Below, piece after piece: positions 55,608-64,000 of a stretch of 64,000 nt of DNA. The notes beneath the pieces were generated by a model. The model made no database searches. It was not told where the DNA came from and saw only the letters and a list, made by a program, of their open reading frames with translations. Position numbers and translations under genes: made by a program. Source of the stretch: Candidatus Accumulibacter sp. ACC003 (lineage in GTDB: Bacteria; Pseudomonadota; Gammaproteobacteria; Burkholderiales; Rhodocyclaceae); NCBI RefSeq assembly GCF_907163085.1, contig NZ_CAJQTX010000008.1:1-64000 (forward strand), read 5' to 3'. Position 1 is the stretch's first letter. Every line of letters begins with the position of its first letter.

Positions 55608-56687
55608 ATGCGCAATGAATCACTGACGCCAGCGCCTGTTTCAGACGCTCTGCTCGGCTTCACCCCACCGACTTCGCCAGCGACTTCGCGGCACGCCGAC
55701 AGGACGCTGGTCGACAAGTATGGGCGGCACGTCACCTACATCCGGCTGTCGATCACCGACCGCTGCGACTTCCGCTGCAATTACTGCATGGCCGAGGAGA
55801 TGACTTTTCTGCCACGTGCGCAGGTGTTGACACTCGAGGAATGCCTGCGCGTTGCCCGTACCTTCGTCGATCTTGGCGTGACCAAGGTGCGCGTCACCGG
55901 CGGCGAACCACTCGTTCGACAGAACGTCGTCTGGCTGCTCGAACAGATCGCCGGCCTGCCTGGCCTGAAAGAGCTGGTGATCACCACCAATGGCTCGCAG
56001 CTCGATCGCTTTGCGCCGGCCCTGCGTGCCGCCGGCGTCAAGCGCATCAACGTCAGCCTCGATACGCTGCGCGCCGATCGCTTCCGGGCGATCACCCGCG
56101 TTGGCGACCTGAGCAAGGTTCTGCGCGGCCTGGACGCGGCGCGGGCGGCGGGTTTCCAGCGCGTCAAACTGAACACGGTGATGATGCGCGGCAGCAACGA
56201 CGACGAACTCGTCGACCTCGTTCAATTTGCCGTCGACCGCGACATCGATATTTCCTTTATTGAAGAGATGCCGCTCGGTGAAATCGGCCACGGGCGCCAA
56301 TCAACCTACCTCGGCAGCGAGGAGGCGCTGGCCAGCCTCGAGCAGCGCTTTGTCCTGCTGCCATCCACCGAAAGCAGCGGTGGGCCGGCGCGTTACTGGC
56401 GGATCCCCGGCACGGCGACGCGCGTCGGCTTCATCTCGCCGCACAGCCACAACTTCTGCGAGTCGTGCAACCGGGTACGGATCACCGCCCGCGGCGACCT
56501 CTATCCTTGCCTGGGTAACAACGACGCCGTGCCCCTGCTGCCGTTGCTGCGTGCGCATCCGACCGACGACGCGCCGCTGCGGGCGGCGATCGTCCATGGC
56601 ATGGGCATCAAGGCCAAGGGCCACGATTTCAGCCGCCAGATGGACGCCCCGCAGGTCGTCCGCTTCATGTCGATGACCGGCGGCTGA
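55608..56687 (+). CDS. moaA: GTP 3',8-cyclase MoaA
   Basis: A 359-residue radical SAM enzyme that, with MoaC, converts GTP into cyclic pyranopterin monophosphate for molybdenum cofactor. The N-terminal [4Fe-4S] motif is CDFRCNYCM (C-x3-C-x2-C), and the SAM-binding VTGGEPLVRQ follows. The second cluster is FCESCNRVRITARGDLYPC (C-x2-C-x13-C), and the protein ends in the conserved GG (SMTGG). The first 35 residues are a non-conserved extension. moeA follows on the same strand after 113 bases. Confidence 0.95.
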   Translation: MRNESLTPAPVSDALLGFTPPTSPATSRHADRTLVDKYGRHVTYIRLSITDRCDFRCNYCMAEEMTFLPRAQVLTLEECLRVARTFVDLGVTKVRVTGGEPLVRQNVVWLLEQIAGLPGLKELVITTNGSQLDRFAPALRAAGVKRINVSLDTLRADRFRAITRVGDLSKVLRGLDAARAAGFQRVKLNTVMMRGSNDDELVDLVQFAVDRDIDISFIEEMPLGEIGHGRQSTYLGSEEALASLEQRFVLLPSTESSGGPARYWRIPGTATRVGFISPHSHNFCESCNRVRITARGDLYPCLGNNDAVPLLPLLRAHPTDDAPLRAAIVHGMGIKAKGHDFSRQMDAPQVVRFMSMTGG

Positions 56688-56800
56688 TTGGCCGCCGCGG
56701 CGCCAGCCGATCGGCTCCGCCTGCCGCCCGCGAGCAGCTGGTCCAGTACCAGCCGGGCTCCGTCAACAGACCGATCAACCCACCAACAAGGTGACTCGCC

Positions 56801-58072
56801 ATGAGCCTTACCTCCCGCTTCAGTTGCCTCAGTGACCACGACCCCAACACCCTTTCGGTCGATCAGGCGCGTGCCTTCATCCGCAGCCAACTGACGCCGC
56901 TGGCGATGCACGAGCGTCTGGCGCTGCGCAGCGCGCTGGGCCGCGTCCTGGCCCGCGACGTGATCGCGCCGTTCAACGTCCCGGCGCACGATAACTCGGC
57001 GATGGACGGCTACGCGCTGCGCCACGCCGAACTCTCGAGCAGCGCTGAAACGCATTTGCGAATCGTTGGCACGGCGCTCGCCGGCAAGGTGTTTACCGGC
57101 ACCGTCGGCGCCGGTGAGTGCGTGCGCATCATGACCGGCGCGCTACTGCCGGCGGGCTCCGACACGGTCGTCATCCAGGAGAGCGTCGAGACAGACGGTG
57201 AGGACATCGTCGTTCCGGTGGGGCAGCGAGCGGGCCAGAACATTCGGCTCGCTGGTGAAGATCTGGCCGCCGGCCAGCCGGCGCTCGCCGCCGGGCGGCT
57301 GATCCGCCCGGCCGAACTGGGGCTGCTGGCTTCGCTGGGCTGTGCCGAAGTCAGCGTCTACCGTCGGCTACGCGTCGCCTTCTTTTCGACCGGTGACGAA
57401 TTGTGCTCGATCGGCACGCCCCTGGTCGATGGCCAGGTCTACGACAGCAATCGCTACACGATCTTTGGCATGCTCAGCCGTCTCGGCTGCGAAGTCCTTG
57501 ACATGGGCGTCGTCGGCGACGATCCGGTGACGCTCGAAGCGGCGTTTCGCGACGCCGCGGCGGCCGCCGACGTGGTGATCACCAGCGGCGGCGTATCGGT
57601 CGGCGAGGCCGATTTCGTGAAGCGACTGATGGCGCAGCTCGGCGAAGTTCTGTTCTGGAAAATTGCCATGAAGCCCGGTCGCCCGATGGCCTTCGGTCGC
57701 CTCGATGGTGGCCCGCAGTCGGCCTGGCTTTTCGGCCTGCCGGGCAATCCGGTGGCGGTGATGGCGACTTTCTACGAGTTCGTTCGCGACGCGCTGTACG
57801 TCCTGATGGGTGCCGACCCCGTTCCTGTCGTGCCGCTGCTGCCGGCACGTTGTGCCGCGGCCATCAGGAAGGCGCCGGGGCGTACTGAATTCCAGCGTGG
57901 CGTTCTCGGTGTGGTAGATGGGCAGTGGAGCGTTCGTCCGGCCGGCGCCCAGGGTTCGGGCATCCTGCGTTCGATGTCCGACGCCAACTGTTTCATCGTC
58001 CTCGAACACGATCGCGGCCCGGTCGCCGTTGGCGATCAGGTCCAGGTGCAGCTGTTTGAGGGACTGGCCTGA
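56801..58072 (+). CDS. moeA: Molybdopterin molybdenumtransferase MoeA
   Basis: 423 residues. MoeA inserts molybdate into adenylated molybdopterin. The protein begins with the domain III/I region (DQARAFIRSQLTPLAMHERL, FNVPAHDNSAMDGYALRH). The MoCF-binding domain has FFSTGDELCSIGTPLVDGQ, YDSNRYTIFGML, ITSGGVSVGEADFVK, KIAMKPGRPMAFGRL and LPGNPVAVMATFYEFV. A C-terminal beta domain follows. Length and motif set are typical. It pairs with moaA upstream. Confidence 0.95.
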   Translation: MSLTSRFSCLSDHDPNTLSVDQARAFIRSQLTPLAMHERLALRSALGRVLARDVIAPFNVPAHDNSAMDGYALRHAELSSSAETHLRIVGTALAGKVFTGTVGAGECVRIMTGALLPAGSDTVVIQESVETDGEDIVVPVGQRAGQNIRLAGEDLAAGQPALAAGRLIRPAELGLLASLGCAEVSVYRRLRVAFFSTGDELCSIGTPLVDGQVYDSNRYTIFGMLSRLGCEVLDMGVVGDDPVTLEAAFRDAAAAADVVITSGGVSVGEADFVKRLMAQLGEVLFWKIAMKPGRPMAFGRLDGGPQSAWLFGLPGNPVAVMATFYEFVRDALYVLMGADPVPVVPLLPARCAAAIRKAPGRTEFQRGVLGVVDGQWSVRPAGAQGSGILRSMSDANCFIVLEHDRGPVAVGDQVQVQLFEGLA

Positions 58073-58120
58073 GGCGGCAAGCGCCAGCTCGTGCCGTCGG
58101 CGAGTGCCCTGAGTGCGCCG

Positions 58121-59233
58121 CTACACGTTCAGCCGGTCGGCGTAACCCGTCATTTCCAGGTAGCCGCGGCCGCGCACGCTGCCTTCGACGTGCACCAGGC
58201 CTTCCCAATAGACGATCGTCGCCGGTTGGTGGGTCGATAGCTCCTGGTCGTCGAGCACCGGGCGCGTGCGTAGCGTCAGCTCGCCGACGCGGATCTCGAT
58301 CTCGACCGGGTAGCGGCCGCCGCTGCGCGGCGACGACCAGTCCCGCCGCGGCGTGAAGCTGACCTGGTCGGTCGCGAACTGCCGCAAGCGGCCGCCGGCG
58401 TCGCGCCAGGCGGCGTGCGCGAAAAGCGTTTGGCGCTGCGCGTCGCGCATGCGGAAAGCCATCAGCGCGCCGCCGTCGTCGAGGTTGATGCCGACCCAGT
58501 CCCAGCCGACGGCGCCCGCACCGAGAATCGCCGTCGACCATTCGTGATCGAACCAGGCGCGACCGCTGGCGTTCTGCCGCTTGCCGTCGAGTACCAGCAC
58601 GCCATCGACGCGCAGCTGCGGCCAGCTGACGTAATAGCTCGCCAGTTCCGGCGCGTCTCCCTTGCGCGAATAGCCGCCGTCGCCCTGTAGCAGCGGCGCT
58701 TGTGAAGGCGTCAGCGTGAAGTCGTACGAAAATTGCGGGCTCTGCATCTGCAGCTTAAAGACTTCGCCGCTGCGGCGCTCTGCGCGGGCGATCCGCCAGG
58801 CGCCGATATGGACGTCGCAGTCGACTTCGGAAAAGCCGGCGCCGAGATTGGCGCGCGCGGCGCGTTCGCTGTGCCGCAGGCGGTCGCCGGGAAGCGTCAG
58901 CGCCGCGTGCGCAAAGAGGATCTGGCGCGCGGCAATCGGCGACTGCAGCGCTTCGGCGACGCCGGGTCGGCTGCGGAAGAAGGTCAGCTGAAAACCGCTG
59001 TCGGCGATCGGCGAGTCGAGCGCGCCGGTGACGTACCACCATTCGGTGCGGAAATCGGCGTGCGCGCCGTGGTCGCGCGGGAAGGCGAGGGCGACGCCGC
59101 GGCGCACCGGCGGATAGACGATCAGCGCGCTGTTGGCGGCGTCGGCAGCTGCCGATTCGGGCATCACCGTCGCCGCGGCGCGCGCCAGCGCTGGCAGCAC
59201 GAAGGGCGTGGCGAGGAAGTGGCGGCGGCGCAT
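58121..59233 (-). CDS. AttH/CrtC-type lipocalin-like protein, Tat-exported
   Basis: 370 residues starting MRRRHFLATPFVLPALARAA, with a twin-arginine-like signal. The body matches the AttH/carotenoid 1,2-hydratase fold (HADFRTEWWYVTGALDSPI, FSYDFTLTPSQAPLLQGDGG, SYYVSWPQLRVDGVLVLDG, ASGRAWFDHEWSTAILG, GWDWVGINLDDGGALMAFRM). It follows the FtsX-type permease by about 20 bases, a known pairing of these lipocalins with ABC exporters. The substrate is unknown. The last gene of the operon. Confidence 0.85.
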   Translation of the reverse strand: MRRRHFLATPFVLPALARAAATVMPESAAADAANSALIVYPPVRRGVALAFPRDHGAHADFRTEWWYVTGALDSPIADSGFQLTFFRSRPGVAEALQSPIAARQILFAHAALTLPGDRLRHSERAARANLGAGFSEVDCDVHIGAWRIARAERRSGEVFKLQMQSPQFSYDFTLTPSQAPLLQGDGGYSRKGDAPELASYYVSWPQLRVDGVLVLDGKRQNASGRAWFDHEWSTAILGAGAVGWDWVGINLDDGGALMAFRMRDAQRQTLFAHAAWRDAGGRLRQFATDQVSFTPRRDWSSPRSGGRYPVEIEIRVGELTLRTRPVLDDQELSTHQPATIVYWEGLVHVEGSVRGRGYLEMTGYADRLNV

Positions 59234-59253
59234 GGTGATCGTTCGCGGGGCGG

Positions 59254-61782
59254 CTACTGGGCGCTGGCCAGGACTTGCGCCACCGGCAGTCGGGTGGCCT
59301 GGCGCGCCGCGTAGCGACTGGCGAGAACCGCCGCCACCAGGGTCATCGCCGCGCCGGCGATGACCGTCGGCCAGGGGATGTCCAGTGGCATTCGCCAGTG
59401 GAAAGCTTGCGGATTGACGACGTAGGTGAGGATCGCACCGATCGCGACGCCGCAAGCGAGGCCCAGCAGCAGGCCGATGCTGGCGATCAGTGCGCCTTCG
59501 AGCATCACCGCGCGGCTCAGCATCTGCCGGTCGAAGCCAAGCGCGCCGAGGGTCGCCAACTCGCGGGCGCGCAGCCAGACGCTGGCCGCCAGCGTCACCG
59601 CCAGGCCGAACAGCCCGATCAGCATGGCGGCGGCTTCAAGTGCGTAAGTCACGGCGAAGCTCTTGTCGAAGATCGATAGGCTCAAACGCCGGATCTCGGC
59701 GCTGTCGACGAGTTCGAGTCCGTATTTGCCGGTGTAGGGCGCCAGCCAGGCGCTGGCGGCTGCCTCTCTTCCCGGGAGAGGCCACAAGGCGAGGTCGGTC
59801 GGCTGGAAATCGCCGCCGAGGCGCAGGTAATCGTCGCGGCTGATGACCACCGCGCCGAACTGCCTGGCGTAGTCGCGCCAGACGCCGCCGACGAAGACCT
59901 CGACCTGACGTCCGAGCAAGGGCAGGCGCAGCCTTTGCCCGGCGATAAAGCCGTAGATTTCGTGCAGCGGTTCGCTGATCCAGACCACCGGCAGGTCGGC
60001 TGGCGGCGCGATCAGCGGGCCGGTGAAGGGTAGCCGCGCCGCTGGTCTGTCGCGATCGAGTTCGCGTATCAGCAGCGTCACCTTGGGCCGCTGCGGGTCG
60101 ATCGTCAGCGACGCGCTGGCCAGCCCCTCGACGCTGGCGAACGGTGCGTCGGGTTGGCTGAGCGCGTCGAGCAAGTCTTGCGGTAGCGGCGTCGCCTTGC
60201 TGCGCAGGTACAGTGGCGCTGGCAGGACGTGCTCCAGCCAGTGGTCGACGGCGACGCGAAAGCTCGAGACCATGATCACCATGCTGGCGGTCAGCGCGAA
60301 GCTGACGATCAGTCCGCTGGCCGCGACCTGCGCCATCAACGGCGCCTGCGCGACGTTCTGCAACGCGATCCGTTGCGTCGCCGGCAGCGGCAAGCCGCTG
60401 AACCAACTGAAAAGAACTTGCGTCAGCAGGGGTGCGCTGGTGATGCCGACGCCGAGGGTCAGGGCAATCGACGCATAAGCGGCGAGCGGCAATTCGAACA
60501 GCGCCGGCAGTTGCGCCAGCGCCAACGCCGCCACCGCCAGCAGCAGCGGCAGCAACAGTTTGCTGCGTGCGGCGTCGCCGGCCGCGGCACGCTGCGCAAA
60601 GCCGGTTTTCAGCGCCTGCGCCAGCGGCTGCCTGCCATTCAGGAAGGCCGGGTAGGCGGCGCCGGCGACGCTCGCCAGGCCGCCCAGTGCCAAAAAAATC
60701 AGCGCCGGTGCGAGTGCCGGAACGAGCAGTGGAGCGCTGGCTGCGAAGTAGCCGCCGCCGAGGTCGCCACCGAGCAGGCGAGTGAACACGACGGCCAGCG
60801 CGTAGCCGAGCGCCAGCCCGAGCAGCGAGCCGGGAACGCCGATCGCCAGCCCCTCGAACAAGACCTGCAGCAGACGCATGCGCGGCGACAGACCAAGGAC
60901 GCCGAGCACGGCGAACTGCGTCGAGCGTTGCGCAACCGCCGTCAGTTGCGTGGCGAAGACCAGGAAAGCGCCGGTCAGTAAGGCCACCAGCGCCAGGACG
61001 TTGAGGTTGACGCGATAGGCGCGCGACAGATTCGAGACGCGCGCACGGTCGTCGTCGGCGGCGCGGATCAGCAGGCCCGCCGGCAGTCGCTGCGCCAGCG
61101 CCGTCCGCCAGCTTGCCGGGTCGGTGTCGGGTGCCAGGCGTACGCGACCCTCGCTGACCGCGCCGGCGGGGCCGAAGTACTCCTGCACCCAGGCGATGTC
61201 GGCGACCAGCAGCAGCTCGTCGGGGCGTGCCGCCGGCAGGTCACCGGCAATCGTCGTGCGCCACTGCTGCTCTCCGCGAACCAGGGTGAGCGCCGCGCCC
61301 GGCTGCAGTCCGAGTTTGTCGAGCAGCGCCGGTGACGCGTAGACGCCGCCGGCGAAGATGTTGGCCGCTAGCGCGCGTTGGTCGTGCCGTGGTAGCAGTT
61401 GCGGCATCACGGCCGCGGCGCTGAAGACGTCGAGACCGATCAGCGAGACCGCTGTCGGCGACTGGTCGATGCGCACGCGCGTTTCGATGACCGGTGCGAC
61501 GAGCAGCACCGCCGGGTCGCTGGCCAGCGCGTTGATGCTCGCCAGCGGCACGCTGCCGGCGCTGTCGCGCGCGGCGAGCACGGCGTCGGGGTCGCCCTGG
61601 ACGCTCGTCATCGCCCGCGCAAAGTCGGCCAGCGCGGCGTCGTTGATCAGATGGATGGCGTAGCCGAGCGCGACGCCGAGCGCGATCGCCAGCATCGACA
61701 GCAGCGTCGCCGCGCGCCGCGTCCGGAACTGCGCGCCGATCAGCCACCAGGCGAGCGTTGCCAGGGCGCGTGTCGAGCTCAC
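59254..61782 (-). CDS. FtsX-type ABC transporter permease
   Basis: 842 residues with a GTG start overlapping the ATPase stop. An N-terminal membrane helix (TLLSMLAIALGVALGYAIHL) and a MacB-like periplasmic domain are followed by three helices with LTAVAQRSTQFAVLGVLGLSPRM. A second membrane set and a second periplasmic domain follow, ending in ARELATLGALGFDRQMLSRAV and the last helices. The duplicated FtsX arrangement resembles YbbP/LolE-type permeases. With the neighbouring ATPase it likely extracts or exports a lipophilic compound. Confidence 0.88.
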   Translation of the reverse strand: MSSTRALATLAWWLIGAQFRTRRAATLLSMLAIALGVALGYAIHLINDAALADFARAMTSVQGDPDAVLAARDSAGSVPLASINALASDPAVLLVAPVIETRVRIDQSPTAVSLIGLDVFSAAAVMPQLLPRHDQRALAANIFAGGVYASPALLDKLGLQPGAALTLVRGEQQWRTTIAGDLPAARPDELLLVADIAWVQEYFGPAGAVSEGRVRLAPDTDPASWRTALAQRLPAGLLIRAADDDRARVSNLSRAYRVNLNVLALVALLTGAFLVFATQLTAVAQRSTQFAVLGVLGLSPRMRLLQVLFEGLAIGVPGSLLGLALGYALAVVFTRLLGGDLGGGYFAASAPLLVPALAPALIFLALGGLASVAGAAYPAFLNGRQPLAQALKTGFAQRAAAGDAARSKLLLPLLLAVAALALAQLPALFELPLAAYASIALTLGVGITSAPLLTQVLFSWFSGLPLPATQRIALQNVAQAPLMAQVAASGLIVSFALTASMVIMVSSFRVAVDHWLEHVLPAPLYLRSKATPLPQDLLDALSQPDAPFASVEGLASASLTIDPQRPKVTLLIRELDRDRPAARLPFTGPLIAPPADLPVVWISEPLHEIYGFIAGQRLRLPLLGRQVEVFVGGVWRDYARQFGAVVISRDDYLRLGGDFQPTDLALWPLPGREAAASAWLAPYTGKYGLELVDSAEIRRLSLSIFDKSFAVTYALEAAAMLIGLFGLAVTLAASVWLRARELATLGALGFDRQMLSRAVMLEGALIASIGLLLGLACGVAIGAILTYVVNPQAFHWRMPLDIPWPTVIAGAAMTLVAAVLASRYAARQATRLPVAQVLASAQ

Positions 61783-62474
61783 GCCAGGCCATCCGGAGTC
61801 AGCGTCAGAATCCGGTCGCAGCAGCGCGCGACTTGCTGCGAGTGGGTGACCAGCAGGGCGCTGGCGCGCTGTTCGCGGACGCGTTCGAGGAGCAGCGCGA
61901 GAACCTCGTTGGCGGTGCGTGGATCGAGGTTGCCGGTCGGCTCGTCGGCGAGAATCAGCGCCGGCTGGTGCACCAGCGCGCGCGCGATCGCCACGCGCTG
62001 CAGTTCGCCACCCGACAGTGAAGCCGGCCAGCGCGATGCGAAGCCCGCCATGCCGACGCGCTCGAGCAGCGCCTGCGTACGTGCGCCGTGCGTGCTCGCC
62101 GGCGCGCCGCAGAGCAGCAGCGGTACGGCGATGTTCTGCGCGACGGTCAGCGTCGGCAGGATATGAAAGGCCTGGAAAACGAAACCGATGTGGCGTGCGC
62201 GTAGCGCCGCGCGGGCGCTTTCGTCGAGGCGGACGATGTCGATCGCCTGCGGGCCGATGCAGATCGAGCCGCTGTCGGCGGTTTCCAGCCCGGCGATGCA
62301 GTTCAGCAGCGTGCTCTTGCCGACGCCCGATTCACCGACCAGGGCGACGATCTCGCCGGCAGCGACGGCAAAAGCGAGGCCGCTGAAGAGCGGCCGGCTG
62401 GCCAGAGCGTGCCGCTTGGCGAGGTCGGCGAGCACCAGCATCGCGCCGCCGCTGGCGGCGTCGGCCGTGCTCAT
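61779..62474 (-). CDS. ABC transporter ATP-binding protein (LolD/MacB type)
   Basis: 231 residues with Walker A LVGESGVGKSTLLNCIAGL, Q-loop FVFQAFHILPTLTVAQNI, signature SLSGGELQRVAIARALVH, Walker B LILADEPTGNLD, and switch His in LLVTHSQQVA. The ATG at 62474 overlaps the HD-GYP stop (ATGA), and the stop overlaps the permease GTG, so three genes are coupled. Confidence 0.92.
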   Translation of the reverse strand: MSTADAASGGAMLVLADLAKRHALASRPLFSGLAFAVAAGEIVALVGESGVGKSTLLNCIAGLETADSGSICIGPQAIDIVRLDESARAALRARHIGFVFQAFHILPTLTVAQNIAVPLLLCGAPASTHGARTQALLERVGMAGFASRWPASLSGGELQRVAIARALVHQPALILADEPTGNLDPRTANEVLALLLERVREQRASALLVTHSQQVARCCDRILTLTPDGLA

Positions 62475-63793
62475 GGTCGTGCCGGCAGGTACGACCAATT
62501 GATCTTGCGGCGCGGCAGCAGGTAGTCGAGTTCTTCGGCCGGACGCTCCTGCAGCCGCAAGGGCCGCTCGACGGTGAGCGCGCTGTCGCTCGCCAGGTCG
62601 ATGATGATCGACTGGCGGCGCGGTACCTCGGGCGCGTAAATCATCACTTTCGGGCTGAGCGGCTTGCCGGCCGGCGCCGAGCCGACGACCGCGCCGACCC
62701 GGCCGTCGCTGAGCTCGACAATCGAGCCTGGCGGATAGACGCCCATCGCGCGCACGAAGAGTTGCAGCAAGGAGCTGTCGAAGGCTTTCTGTTCGCGCGT
62801 CCACATCGTCGACAAGACCTCGGAGGGAGAACGCGCGCGGCGCTGGTCGAGCGGATTGACGAGATTGTCGAAGCGGTTGGCAATGGCCACCATGCGTGCC
62901 GCCAGGGGTATCGCGTTGCCACTCTGGCGGTCCGGGAAGCCGCTGCCGTCGAAGCGCTCGTGATGGCGCAGGATGGCGTCGAGCATCGGTTGCGACAGGC
63001 TGCCGGCGCGCGACGCGAGGTCGAAGCCCTGGCGGCAGTGCGTCTGATAGAGCGCCTCTTCGTGGCGGTTGCGCTCCTCGCTGCGCAGGACCGCCGGACT
63101 GATCGCCAGCTTGCCGATGTCGTGCAGCAGCGCGCCGATGCCGAGCGCCCGCAGCGCCGCTTCCGGCAGCTTGGCCTGCTTGCCGAGCAGCAGCGCCAGC
63201 GTCATGACCGACAGCGAGTGCGCAGCGTGGCCGTCGTCGTGCGCTTTTTCGGCAATCAGCACGATGGCGCTGTCGGGGTCGGCGAGCAGCGCCGCGGTCG
63301 ACTCCTCGCTGACCTGGGCGACTTGCCTGATCGACTCGCGCGGGTTGCGGGTGAAGCCGCTGAGCGCCGCACCGACCGCCCGCGCGGCGCCCAGGTAATG
63401 TTGCTGCGCCTTGTCGAGCCGCCCCCTGAGTTCGCTCATCACGCGTGCGCGCTGGTGCTTCTCGGCCATGCGCGCGGCGGCCAGGGCGGCCAGCCGCTCG
63501 TTCTCGGCGGCACGCTGCGCCTCGTTTTCGGCGCCGCGTGTGTCGTCGGCGGGCGCGTTGCCCGGCGGTGCCAGCGGCACCGTACAGCGACTGGGGTCGG
63601 AGAACAGCTGCGGCAGTTGCATCGCCGCGATCTGTCGCACCTGTTCTTCATCCGCAATGACGAAGGAGTTGAACATGAACTGGTGCTCGATCCACGCCAC
63701 CGGTAGCCTGACGTGCATTCCCGGACGCAGTTGCGATACGTCGATGGAGATTTCACCTGCGTGCGGGGTGACCGCGTCGGGGGCTGGCGGCAT
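62471..63793 (-). CDS. HD-GYP domain protein with DUF3391 N-terminus
   Basis: About 440 residues from the ATG at 63793. The N-terminal DUF3391 (EISIDVSQLRPGMHVRLPVAWIEH) is followed by a charged coiled region and an HD-GYP domain: ALLHDIGKLAISPAVL holds the HD pair and ILRHHERFDGSGFPDR the GYP motif, here GFP. HD-GYP enzymes degrade cyclic di-GMP; the Tyr-to-Phe change still occurs in some members. It heads the ABC/lipocalin operon. Catalytic activity is inferred. Confidence 0.88.
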   Translation of the reverse strand: MPPAPDAVTPHAGEISIDVSQLRPGMHVRLPVAWIEHQFMFNSFVIADEEQVRQIAAMQLPQLFSDPSRCTVPLAPPGNAPADDTRGAENEAQRAAENERLAALAAARMAEKHQRARVMSELRGRLDKAQQHYLGAARAVGAALSGFTRNPRESIRQVAQVSEESTAALLADPDSAIVLIAEKAHDDGHAAHSLSVMTLALLLGKQAKLPEAALRALGIGALLHDIGKLAISPAVLRSEERNRHEEALYQTHCRQGFDLASRAGSLSQPMLDAILRHHERFDGSGFPDRQSGNAIPLAARMVAIANRFDNLVNPLDQRRARSPSEVLSTMWTREQKAFDSSLLQLFVRAMGVYPPGSIVELSDGRVGAVVGSAPAGKPLSPKVMIYAPEVPRRQSIIIDLASDSALTVERPLRLQERPAEELDYLLPRRKINWSYLPARP

Positions 63794-63948
63794 GTCCTGT
63801 TCTTTCGTGCGAAACAAGCGCGCGGGCGCGCGCGGCAGCCGCCACTATAGGGCAGTCTGGCCGGCAATCGCTAGCCGCGTCGTGCTCTACGGCGGCAAGC
63901 GCGCGGCGGCGCCTGCTCTTTCCGGCTGGCGGCCAGCGGTGCTGGCGC

Positions 63949-64000
63949 TTACTGGTTAGCGCGCAGGCTGCTCAGCAGCTTCTGCCCGGGACGACCATCG
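63949..64000 (-). CDS. 3' end of a minus-strand gene, cut by the window edge
   Basis: The last visible frame reads DGRPGQKLLSSLRANQ then a TAA stop at 63951-63949. Too little is present to name the product. Confidence 0.35.
   Translation of the reverse strand, partial: DGRPGQKLLSSLRANQ

Noticed and set aside
1-64000. CRISPR arrays, rRNA and tRNA genes
   Set aside because: No regularly spaced short repeats were seen, and no recognisable tRNA or rRNA sequence was found by eye. A tRNA search program would be decisive.

Overview
The window is GC-rich DNA from a proteobacterium. The core genes (NhaR-type regulator, FloA, HtpX, CcmE, MoaA/MoeA, HD-GYP) and the element types fit a betaproteobacterium of the Rhodocyclales or Candidatus Accumulibacter type; that placement is inference from gene content, not a database match. 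About two thirds of the window (roughly 1-42.5 kb) is a graveyard and nest of mobile elements. The last third (42.5-64 kb) is mostly ordinary chromosome.

Layout. 1-4.3 kb: eroded DNA with an IS1380 transposase tail (about 0.9-1.27 kb) and a frameshifted IS110-type transposase (2.2-3.45 kb). 4.3-11.35 kb: an IS21-type element (zinc-ribbon protein, ParB-like protein, IstA, IstB on the minus strand) whose istA is split by a 3.3-kb serine-recombinase element (DUF5372, HTH protein, small protein, large serine recombinase). 11.6-12.2 kb: an IS4-type transposase remnant. 12.5-22.1 kb: a four-gene element with a zinc-binding protein, a DDE transposase, an ExeA/TniB-like ATPase and a small protein. 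Its transposase is split by a recombinase-in-trio (RIT) element, whose first recombinase is split in turn by an IS66-type element carrying a DruA-like (DUF4338) gene. 22.2-29.4 kb: an IS1380 remnant, then a flavoprotein gene plus a beta-propeller gene. The flavoprotein gene is split by IS630, which is itself split by a classical IS66 (tnpA, tnpB, tnpC). 29.4-42.4 kb: a truncated inverted IS630 copy, then a second four-gene element containing a second IS21-type element, containing an unclassified IS, containing a second copy of the IS66/DUF4338 element: four levels deep. Most junctions have readable terminal repeats and target duplications, and the split genes rejoin in frame, so the insertion order can be read directly.

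42.5-49.8 kb: a minus-strand run with mostly overlapping start and stop codons encodes a TerB-like protein, an Alx/TerC membrane protein, FloA, a small membrane protein, a DedA-type protein, a voltage-gated sodium-type channel, the HtpX protease and CcmE, divergent from an NhaR-like LysR regulator. This looks like a membrane/ion-stress locus. 50-52.1 kb: a frameshifted TIR/NB-ARC/TPR (STAND) gene. 52.25-55.1 kb: a serralysin-like RTX metalloprotease with three 444-bp tandem repeats. 55.6-58.1 kb: molybdenum-cofactor genes moaA and moeA. 58.1-63.8 kb: a minus-strand operon of an HD-GYP phosphodiesterase-like protein, an ABC ATPase, an FtsX-type permease and an AttH/CrtC-type lipocalin. The window ends inside the 3' end of a further minus-strand gene.

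No CRISPR array, rRNA or tRNA gene was recognised by eye.
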